Source: Chytriomyces cf. hyalinus JEL632
Lineage: Eukaryota; Chytridiomycota; Chytridiomycetes; Chytridiales; Chytriomycetaceae
Reading direction: 5' to 3'
Length of the DNA stretch: 64,000 bases
Assembly: GCA_025435555.1 (NCBI GenBank)
Contig: JAIWWG010000014.1
Location: forward strand, 310,001-374,000
The first letter of the stretch is position 1. Each line of letters begins with the position of its first letter. The notes under the pieces were generated by a model, which was not told the origin of the DNA, made no database searches, and saw only the letters and a program-made list of their open reading frames with translations. The translations under genes were made by a program, and so were the position numbers. Shown here piece after piece: positions 55,078 to 64,000 of the stretch.

Positions 55078-58000
55078 CTAGAATCCTTGAGGTGGCATCA
55101 TTGCCATTCCTCCAGCTCCCATCATGTAACCGCCTTGCTGACTTCCCATCATCCCCATTCCTGGAGGCCCTTGCTGCATCCCTGGCATCGGGGGCATCTG
55201 CTGTTGCATGCCTGAAACGACTCCAACCGCTCCTCCATACGTGAGCATGAGTGGGTTTCCAAGACTTCCTGGACCCATAATTGGCGTTTCTTGCTTCTCC
55301 TTTTCAACTTCCTTCAGGCTTCTTTCCGCATTTGCCTTCTCGAGAACATCGATCTGCAATGGATGCAAAAGAGTGAGACTATGCTCAACAAGGATAAACA
55401 AATGACAAAAACAAACCTTTGTAGTGTACTCTCTCAGAACCTGAATCATGTACGGCATGGCAAAGTCATTCAGTCTGAATCTCCAGGCATACTCAAGCAC
55501 AACATCGGGACGGAGCATCTCATAGCAGTTGTATAAGCACGCCGCAAAGCAGTCTTTGCGGTCAATCTCGATAAAGTACTTGAGCAACTCTTCAGCCAGT
55601 TCAGGATCGTGAGATTCAGCGGCAGCTTCCATTGCATCCTTGAACACCTTGTCCTTCTTTGAAATGTTGATAGATTGCCTCCAGCGCTTGTTTCTCTGTT
55701 TAAATATTCACGCATTTTAAGCATCGCGCAAGAAAAATGAAATGTAAAACGACAACAAACCTTGTACAGATGCGCGGCAATCCGCCTAAACTCCATCAAT
55801 TCGTGCTTTTCCAGCCTTTGGGCCAATGAGATGGCATCAAAGTGGTCAAAGTTGTCGATGGAATCACGCAAAGACTTATAGTCTTCCTCTTCAATCAGCA
55901 AGTCGTTGAATGCAGTGTTGACGGCCTGGTTGTTGGATTGCTGCACGGAAATCAAGTACGGCTTGATCAGAGGCAGGTTGTTGGTCTTTTGGAACATTTG
56001 CACCACACGCGTGTGGTCAATTCTTGGCGTCAACACCACCAACAAGTCATTCATGAGAAGAGGGTTGTTCTCCAGATAGAAACGAAGTGCCTTGAAGTAA
56101 ATTTCCAAGTTGGACACCTTAACGATAATATCCTTGAACGCAATGTGGTCCCAGGCGTCGGCAGGATGAGCCATAATACTCAACGCGGCATTGTCAAACT
56201 CATCGTAGTGAGTGTACAAAAACACGAGTTCCGACCAGAGATGGGCAACCTCGCATGCACGAATGACTTTGGGGATGTTGATGCGTTGCCAGAATAGGCG
56301 AAGGTGCTCCATGAGCCGGTCCGGGCGGTACTTTGAGTATACAATCGCGAGTTCGGTAAACATTCCCATGTGGGCCCGCTCGAGACCCAATCCAGATTCA
56401 ATGAGTTGAATAAGCTCGTCAAAGTATCCGCGAGCTTCGTATAACTTGACAATAACCTGAAAAAATAAAGTCGAATGATGAGAATTCGATACATCCCAAA
56501 AATGACATTGGACACACCTCCAGTTCTTCGGCGTGAATGATGAGGTTAAGGGCGCAGATTTGGGCAAGTCTGAATTCGCCGTTTGCAATGCATGCTGCGT
56601 TCACTTCCTTCCAAACCCTGCAAGAAGAGCAAGTCAGCAAAAATTCAGAAACTCATTGAAAGTACTCACTTTGTCGCATTAGCTTTACGAGCACAGTCAA
56701 CAGCAGCCTGGTGTTCACCCAAGTAAATCAGAGTGGAAGCCAGACGCGCCCAGTTGGAGACGCTAGAAAAGAGCAGCTTGGCTGCCTCGTACAACTTTTC
56801 ATCGAAACATTTTTCTCCAACAACAGCAATCTGTGAAACCGAGTGTCAGCTTTTTGACATGAAAGGATATAGCAACGTTGGACTTGCCTCTGCAATGTTT
56901 GGACTTGAAATAACCTCTTCCAAATCTGCGATACGGTTGGTTTTCGCGTACGCAAAAATTAGTTCGCTCTCCACAACAGGTTGACGGACAGTCTTTTTCG
57001 CCATTTGCAAGTAACGAATCAACTCTTCAAACTTGTCTGTCGTCTGTGCCGTCTGAATGACTTCCATGTAATTTGATGAGTCCGCCGCCTTGATGTACGA
57101 ATCTGGTTGTATCGTGAGGGTCAGTTCCAAGAGACAAAAACACAACCAAATGTGAAAAACAACATACCAACGGCCTCCTTAAACCGCAAGGTGTCCAATT
57201 GGGCTTTTGCAAGCTTGCTCCAAACTTCCGAAGTGTCCACTCGCTCAGCAAACTCATAAGCACGGTCCAAGTCACCAATGTTGGAGATCAAGACGCTGAT
57301 TCCGTTCACATGCTGATCGTACTTTTTGTAAATAAAGAATGCTTCCTCAAACAAATCGCTTCCAACAGCAATGTTGGCAATGTCAGGGGCATCAAAGTTC
57401 TCCAAACGTGTGATATAGTCCATCACACGGGTGCGGTCAGCCTGATTATTGAGCAATGAGGTCAGCCTAAATTAAAAAAGTGGGAATTATCAAAGTCCTT
57501 CACCTTGATGGCAGTCAAGATGAGCAAGTTTTGCAAGTTTCTGTTGTCACTGAACGTGGTTCCCTCCAAAACAAGTTTCTCCAACAGTTCAATCAACTCA
57601 TTCGGCAATTCTGCGGCCATGAATGCTTTCACTGTGATAGAAACATCCTCTGGGTCTTGCGTCTCTGGGAGGGCCGTGCCGACCACTTGATCAATCACAG
57701 AGCGGCGGTAAGGGTTGTCCGGGCGCAATGCGTAGTTCCAGAGATCCGCATCACGACGGGTGACAAGGTAGCGAGCTTGGTGCTTGAACATTGAGTTTTC
57801 GTTGGTGATTTCAATCAACTCCTTGTCGCATTGTCCGCGTTGGTAGGCAATGAAGGCCAGGTACGGATCACGCTTTTCACAGTACTTTCCGACAACCAGA
57901 GCATCGTAAAACTAGCGACCAAAAATTGTGCGAGAGAGAAAGAAGTGAGAAAAGGAAAACCCTCCCGACACCATATAGTACAAAAGATTACCTTGTTCTC

Positions 58001-61000
58001 TTTCAAGAAGTACTCTGCATTGTTGTTGGTATCAATGTAAATCTTGGCGATAGCGTTGAACAGAGGCGTATCCATTGCACCCTCCTTGATTTTCATTTCA
58101 AGCCATGGCAGGATCAGCTTGAGTCTGTTTCGCTTTTCCGTCTCCTCGACAAGTTCATCCACAGGCACAGGCCCACGAACAGATGCCAACAAGTTCTTGA
58201 TAACAGCTTCATCACAGTCCACGTCAAGCAGACCTCCAATCACTTGTGGGGTACGAGCAGGGTTGACCTTCTGCACGTACACTTCAATGTACTGATACAT
58301 GCTGTTTTGGTACAAGTGCAAGACCAAGTCGTGAACAAAGTTGAATCGGTCGCACACAATAATGAGTGGCAGTTGGTCTTGCAATTTGGATTCTTTCAGG
58401 AAAGTTTTGACACGCTCAGCGTCGTAAAAGTTGCTGTCTCTGCAGATACGTTCAACTTCCTTCATTTGACCACTACGCGTGGCAGCTTGAATGTATTTGA
58501 AGTGGACCTCTGGGTCCTGGCTGATGTTAACGATGGACCCCAGGTAGTAGTAGAGACCTTCGGAAGTCTTGTGAGCTTCAAACAAGTTGATCAAATTGGC
58601 CGCCCCAAGTTGTTCGGAATACTTTGTTGCGACTTGCACCACAATTTGAAGATTTTGGCGAATATTGTTCGTGAGCATTTCTTTCAGGCACTCGAGAGAT
58701 TGGTCGATTGATAGACGACCAAAGAATGCAATCGTCCACTGAAACCAAATTGCAAAAATGTGGCTTAGATCAAAATGGTTTTCAATGTCATCGGGTTGGT
58801 ACCTCAGGAGTCAGCAACTGAGTGTTGACAATGGCTCTTTTAATGTCATAGATGTCCGTGTAGTGCTCCAACGCCTGCGCAAATGAGTTTAATACATTTT
58901 TTTACTATGGTTTAACCAGCAAAAAAAACTCACCCGTTGGTACAATCCCGCCTTCTCACAAAGTCCAGCAATGTAGGCACGATCATAATGAGAAAACATT
59001 TCATTGCCGAGAATCGCATCGGCAACTTGCGGCGCATGAAGCAGATTCATTTCGAGCAATCGAGTTTGCAAACCTCCTTGTTCGGGCTTGTTCTCCTTCA
59101 AAGCATCCAAAAGGAACGATGTGGCCTGTTGAACCATGTTCAGACCAACAAAGACATCCACGATTTGTTCGAGAGGAAGGAGAGGCCCATTTTCGTCGCT
59201 GATCAGGAGAGTGGCGAATTCCGCCCCCTTTTCGGGATCCACACGCAAAATGAACTGCAGGAGGGTCACGTAGTCGGGCTGGTATCCAACTTTCTTGGCG
59301 TACAGAATAATCTTGCTGTATTGGCCAGTTTCTCCGAAACAAGCGATAACCTTCGCTCCATGCAAAAAATTAAATCGGTGCTGAATACATCAAGAATGAC
59401 ATGGTCTTTACCTTGTTTGGAACATTCGCACGCAAGTACACACTCAAAGCAAGAGTGGTGTCGACCTGCTTCACAATGTCACCAAGCTCCTCACTGCATT
59501 CCAGTTTGTCTTCTTTCAGCCATTTTTCGAGCAACTGCTTGCGGCCTTGCTGCAAAACGGGCTTTGCCAACTCGAGAGATTCAAACTTGTTCAGCTCCCC
59601 CTTTTCAAGAAGAATTCCGAAGTATTGGAGAATGGGCGACATTTGACCTTGAGCAACAGGAACCAGCTTAAAACGCTCAATGGTTTGTGGGGTTCGCAAA
59701 ATTCCCTAATTATCAACCACCCAGGCAAGTCAGAACAATAGTGCGAAAATATGAAAGAAATGAACTCATACCCGTGGTGAAGTTGCGGCAACTTTGGCGG
59801 CTTCCGCAAAATTTCCCATGTTCAAGAGCTGATTGAATCGCTCCAGCACCAGGTTGTCCGCACCAGGCAAACCAGTGCGTGTTGCGAGACGGAAAGCCAG
59901 CTCCGGATTGCTGAGATTTCTCATGATATATGGAATGATGTTGTCTTCTTCAACAGAGACGGACAGAACCTGATTTCGTCAAAGCGTTAGTGGGCGTAAT
60001 GGAACAACCACCCGCTTCCAATTGTGACGAACCTGGCCTTTTCTGTTAACACCGATAATACCACTCGTTGCCTCGAGCTCAGCGGTAACAAAGATGGTGT
60101 CTCCACTGATACGGTTCATGAAAATGCAAGCGCCGCTTTCGAGATCGTACAAGTGAATGAAACCAAACTTGGTCACCATGAAAATCACATCGTATTTTTT
60201 CGACACCTGCATGGCAACAGGAAAGTCGGCACCAGCTTCAGGCGGGAAGAAGACATCCACTGCCTTCTTTTGAAAAATTGGTGTGCCTTCTTTGTGGTCG
60301 ATTTCGACAATGTGGAGCTACGTATCAAGCAACAGAGAATCATGAGAATTGTGCAGATAAACGAAATATTCGCTGGTATGTAATTCTATACCTTTGCGCC
60401 AGCTGGTCCGCGAACAGCAAAAGTGAACAACTTGTTGGCCATCCCGGCTGGAGCAGCTGGGTCTAATTTGAGCTCTGCAAATGCTGCTGCGTGGCCTTCA
60501 AGCGCCTGACTGACACCCTTTTCCTTGGAGTAAAGTTGCATATTTCCAACAACTCGAGAGTCCTTTTTCAAAAAGACACAATTTAGTGATACAGATTGTG
60601 ATGGGAATAACACGTTTTACAGCGTATCAGGCCGAAGGATGGCCGAGGCGTCGAAAAGAAGTGACAAAATGGAGACAAGCCATTCAACTCACCACAGCAG
60701 AAATTCCAACGACAAGCATCCATTTTTCATCAGAACTAACGCGATAATTGATGATTTGCGCTCCGTTCAAATTCGCATGTCTATCAAAGACTTTGACTGG
60801 GCCAGAGTCTCCTTCCATCGACCTGCAACGGCAAATTTAAAATCAAGCAAATTACATAACATCGGAGACTTGAAAAAGTTCCTCACCAATGATAGACGGA
60901 ACGCTCTGTGATGAGACCCACAACGGTGAGCGAGACCCATTTCCAGAAGACTACGTCTTCGGGCATGGAATATGCTTTAATTTTTGCCTTCAATTCGATG

Positions 61001-61564
61001 TTAAAAATCTGCAGCTGTCTCCCAGCTGAGGATAATCGTGTAATTTGAATATGCAGATTGCGGTAAGGATAGACGGTGGGGTTGCCAGGACAGGATTTAA
61101 ATGCAAAGGAATGTTAATTAATCCGGCAACACGGGGTAATAAAGGGGGTAAAACCACGCACCTTTCAGGGCAATGACTTTGGCAACTGGATTCATGATTG
61201 CCGATTCAGCTGAGATCGGTCTTCGGACGAGATTCGACGGATCGTTCATATCGATGATGACGACTTGATGTTGCTCGCCAACCTTCTCTCGGACGCAGAT
61301 AAACTTGTCGCTCTCCATCGTGAGCGTGTTGAAGCCGATGGACGCGGGGTTGATTCCGAGCGCCTGCAGCTGTGTACGGCGAGGGATATTACGTATTTAA
61401 ATTAATATTCTGATGTTCGCGGTTATTGCAGGGGGATGGTGTACCTGCACATGCTCCTGGAAGCGGATGGGCAAACTGTTTGGGGTGTTGCTGTGTTAGT
61501 ATGTGTGCTGTGTGTGTGTGGGGCAAGAGGGACGTCTCAATCGTGACTGCACCCACCTCTCCAT
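55078..61564 (-). CDS. CHC1: clathrin heavy chain
   Basis: About twenty exons encode roughly 1,680 residues. Exon 1 (61557-61564) is only eight bases (ATG GAG AG), then 61445-61475 and 61162-61369. The N-terminal propeller begins [24 protein letters not shown] and shows [15 protein letters not shown]. The leg is made of repeated CHCR segments (for example [39 protein letters not shown]). The C-terminus is Gln/Met/Pro/Gly-rich and carries an LMLT motif (NPLMLTYGG), corresponding to the QLMLT Hsc70-binding uncoating site. Exons 1 and 2 join in phase 2 and later junctions checked are in frame. It forms triskelia coating vesicles from plasma membrane and trans-Golgi. It is convergent with the 7TM-RGS gene. 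Confidence 0.95.
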
Positions 61565-61637
61565 TTTATTCACGTGTAATTTAAATGAAAAGTTGAACAA
61601 CCTGTAAATAGTTTTAACCAGCAAACGTCAACCGTCC
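61565..61637. promoter_or_regulatory. 73-base bidirectional promoter between clathrin heavy chain and PRA1 genes
   Basis: The two ATGs point away from each other with only 73 bases between them, so both 5' leaders and core promoters overlap here or extend into each other. The sequence is AT-rich with TTTAAA-like words (about 61579-61612). No element is proven. Confidence 0.5.
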
Positions 61638-62439
61638 ATGCAATCCATCAGAAGATATATTCCACTGCAGGACAGCACCATCGACAACTTCCAGGAGCAG
61701 GTGCGAACTCCACACATCAAGCATGTATGTGTATTAACACACGTGGGACCGCCAGGCGTCGCAGCGGCTCCAAACGCTCAAGCCATGGGGCGACTTTCTC
61801 GACCGCACCCGCTTCTCAGTCCCAAAGTCATCGAGCGAATTCATGTTACGGGCAAAACTCAACTGGAACCACTTCAACGCAAACTATCTTCTCGTTGGCC
61901 TCATTGCAATTGCTTACTCGCTCATTAGCAATTTGTTGCTCCTGTTTGATGTTGTTTTCGTACTGGGTGAGTTTTTCTGATCTTCTTTCCGTCTGGCTGC
62001 GTTGTTTCTGTGATATTGGCGTGGTTGGTGCTTGTTTCCCACGGAGAACTCTACAGATATCTGAATCTATCAAACTTGCCCTTTGTTGAAGGAATCTTGC
62101 CCACCTTTCATTGTTTCACTATATATCTCTAACCAGTTTAACCCTGCATCTTCGAACTTCGAACTGGTTTCTGGCCCACGAAAAAAAACAGTCGGATCCC
62201 GTTACGTTTCAAGCATCTCACCCAACCAGCCAGAGCATCTGTTTGGAAACCAATCGTTCCCTCTCATTACACAAACTCAAGGATGGCTGGCGCTTGCACT
62301 TGTGGGAGCTGTCTTACTTTACCTGACTGCAGCTGGAAGTGCCATTTTTTGGATTATTTTCTGGTTGGGTGCAGTCGTGCTTGGGCATGCTGGGATGATG
62401 GAGGCGCCGTTGGAGGCGGACTTTGAGGAGCAAGTTTAA
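61638..62439 (+). CDS. PRA1-family (prenylated Rab acceptor) protein
   Basis: Exons 61638-61700, 61756-61966 and 62192-62439 code 173 residues. Family blocks are RLQTLKPWGDFLDRTRFSVP, RAKLNWNHFNANYLLVGLI and, across the last intron, VGSRYVSSISPNQP, followed by a second hydrophobic pair (GWLALALVGAVLLYLTAAGS, IFWIIFWLGAVVLGHAG). Two hydrophobic hairpins are expected in ER/Golgi membranes. PRA1/Yip3 proteins help deliver prenylated Rab GTPases to membranes. The acceptor at 62191 was chosen because it restores GSRY in frame. Head-to-head with clathrin heavy chain, with V-ATPase c downstream. Confidence 0.8.
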
Positions 62440-62645
62440 AGTTTTAGCAGACTTCAAGTTGAAGGAAGTTTTTTTTTTTTTTTTTTTTTTCGCGAATCAT
62501 GTGGACTTGGAGCGCATGAAAACTTCGAAGAGGCGGCTGTAGGATTGACTGATAGATGTATTTTTTTTTGCAAGGTTGGGCCTCATGACAAAAACAATCG
62601 CGTGCTGGTGGCATTTACTTGCACTTAAAAAAAACATAACCAAAA
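62440..62645. other. intergenic, with poly-T tract
   Basis: Short spacer holding a T-run of about 22 bases (62469-62490). No gene. Confidence 0.5.
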
Positions 62646-63348
62646 ATGAAAGAGATTGGCAGCTCAGAACTCTGCCCCGCGTTTGCCCCGTTCTTTGGAC
62701 TTGCAGGAGCCGCTAGTGCAATGATCATGTCTGCCATGGGCGCAGCGTACGGCACGGCAAAGTCTGGCATCGGAATTGCCGGAGTGGGAACATTCCGACC
62801 CGAGATGTGAGTCGCTCTGCGTCATGAGAGTCTTTTAAGTGTCTTGATATCATATATACTCCGCCTTAGCATGATGAAGTGCCTTATCCCCGTCGTGATG
62901 GCGGGTGAGTCATGGGTAGTTTTGATTCAGTCTTTTGTTGCCATTCTTTTGGATGAAACTCACCCCCGAAAACTTTGTCCAGGAATCGTTGCTGTGTATG
63001 GCCTCGTTGTTGCTGTGCTGATTGCCAACGATCTCAATCCCGCGAATCCGTACTCGCTGTTTGCTGGCTTTGTGCACTTGGGCGCCGGGCTTTCATGTGG
63101 ATTTGCGGGACTGGCGGCTGGATATGCGATTGGCGCCGTAGGAGATGCGGGAGTGCGTGCGTATTTGTTTCAGCCGCGAATGTTTGTGGGGATGGTGAGG
63201 AAGCTGCGGCAGATATCTTTTTTGGTTGTTGAAACACTTGTTTTCTTTTTCAAAGGTTCTCATTCTCATTTTCGCCGAAGTGTTGGGTCTGTATGGACTG
63301 ATTGTGTCGCTGATTCTCAACACAAAGGCGAAATCTGTGTGCATTTGA
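62646..63348 (+). CDS. VMA3: V-type H+-ATPase proteolipid, 16 kDa subunit c
   Basis: Exons 62646-62806, 62870-62904, 62983-63194 and 63256-63348 code 166 residues. Four membrane helices are present: [20 protein letters not shown], the short exon 2 part [10 protein letters not shown] continuing into [31 protein letters not shown] and [20 protein letters not shown]. The last carries the proton-carrying Glu (FAEVLG). Proteolipid signature stretches [16 protein letters not shown] and [11 protein letters not shown] are present. It forms the rotor ring of the vacuolar proton pump. Subunit c versus c' cannot be separated by eye; 166 residues and the absence of an N-terminal extension fit c. Confidence 0.92.
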
Positions 63349-63476
63349 GATGCGCGTTCGTACCCATCCCTGTGCATCTGTCTTCAAATCAAACGCGTTT
63401 TTATCCGATTCGCAGGAATAAAAAGAATCGTGAAATCACGGTCTTGCGTTGTGGCAAAGAATGCAACGTTTTATTT

Positions 63477-64000
63477 CTACATTTCCAAATCGAGCGCATT
63501 CAACGTTGCACTTATTGCATTCGCATTGCTGTTATCTCCATGCGTCGCAGGACTCCCAACTCCCTTCTTTGACCCAGCTGAAGACGACGATGAATCCACA
63601 ATTTTTTTCACGGTTCCATTTTCGATAATGCTTGTTCGGAAGAACGAATCTGAAACCGTCGATGCAGCAACACCCGATGTCCGCCCAGACATCATCGCCT
63701 CTCCAGCGTGGCTCAAAATCTCAGAGTTTCTCCCCCCTGAAACTCCAACGCTGTTGCCAGAGGAGCCAGAACTGAAGGCGGCCGTTGTGCTCATGCGTGG
63801 AGTCAACCGCGAGTTGGACCCAGCCCGGCCACCTCGTTCTCCGGGTCCACCCGATGCAGTTTTTTCATCTTTCACGGGCTGTGGGGGGTATTTGAGTCGA
63901 ATGGACGGGTGTTTTCGCGAGAATGGGATGGTGCCATTCCACAGCCAAAATGGAATGTTGGGCGGGATTTCGACTTCGCCCGTGAAACGCTCCACGAATT
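63477..64000 (-). CDS. unknown protein, C-terminal part, cut by right window edge
   Basis: An open frame reaches the window edge on the minus strand, so the N-terminal part is missing. The visible 173 or so residues start [18 protein letters not shown], then a Ser/Gly/Thr/Asn-rich tail with no domain, ending in [11 protein letters not shown]. The tryptophan-rich [10 protein letters not shown] segment may be the edge of a folded domain. I do not recognise the family. The stop lies about 130 bases past the V-ATPase c stop, in convergent orientation. Confidence 0.5.
   Translation of the reverse strand, partial: FVERFTGEVEIPPNIPFWLWNGTIPFSRKHPSIRLKYPPQPVKDEKTASGGPGERGGRAGSNSRLTPRMSTTAAFSSGSSGNSVGVSGGRNSEILSHAGEAMMSGRTSGVAASTVSDSFFRTSIIENGTVKKIVDSSSSSAGSKKGVGSPATHGDNSNANAISATLNALDLEM

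Noticed and set aside
1-64000. tRNA, rRNA, LTR or LINE elements
   Set aside because: I looked for tRNA-like TTCGA arms, long terminal repeats and reverse-transcriptase motifs and saw none convincing; a tRNAscan and repeat search would be decisive.

Overview
The window looks like nuclear DNA of an early-diverging fungus, most probably a chytrid. Genes are dense, with short GT-AG introns (about 55-110 bases) that often end in a T-rich tract. The gene set is fungal/opisthokont: Dbf4, Nop4/RBM28, clathrin heavy chain, V-ATPase proteolipid, a mitochondrial P protein, WSC-type wall proteins, NoxR and a 7TM-RGS receptor. Two Hv1 proton channels and a formiminoglutamase-type ureohydrolase fit an early-diverging lineage better than a yeast. 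Taxonomy is inferred from content only. No tRNA, rRNA, CRISPR array or complete transposon was seen. Simple repeats are abundant.

Layout. 0-8.4 kb: a homeodomain gene (perhaps cut by the left edge), a Dbf4-like regulator of Cdc7 kinase, a head-to-tail pair of voltage-gated proton channels and a TPT/SLC35-type transporter. 8.5-25.5 kb: nine neighbouring genes for single-pass membrane proteins. Most have a WSC-like eight-cysteine ectodomain, a Ser/Thr/Pro-rich stalk, one membrane helix, a basic stop-transfer and a long Ser-rich tail; two lack the WSC domain. Five tails end in a shared motif SS[VL][FY]M, mostly continuing as [DN]-[VI]-[LF], and several carry an LGAMP-like box. This tandem family is the most novel-looking content. 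26-33.8 kb: GH47 mannosidase, formiminoglutamase, tRNA-splicing endonuclease subunit Sen34 and a patatin-type triacylglycerol lipase. 34.5-41.7 kb: a small multi-pass protein of unknown family, an ADP/ATP carrier with an altered signature, glycine decarboxylase P protein and mitochondrial ribosomal protein mL45. 42-46.4 kb: three secreted proteins, one Ala/Pro/Thr-rich and two paralogues built from tandem eight-cysteine units. 47-64 kb: Nop4/RBM28, NoxR (p67phox-like), a 7TM-RGS protein, clathrin heavy chain head-to-head with a PRA1-family protein, V-ATPase subunit c and a gene cut by the right edge.

How they may work together. NoxR would activate an NADPH oxidase, and Hv1 channels are the classical charge-compensating partners of such oxidases, although the genes lie about 45 kb apart here. 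Clathrin, PRA1 and V-ATPase c all serve endomembrane traffic and acidification. The WSC-like cluster, the secreted cysteine-rich proteins, the mannosidase and the 7TM-RGS protein form a cell-surface and sensing set. Exon limits were worked out by hand from reading frame and splice consensus and may be off by a base or so.
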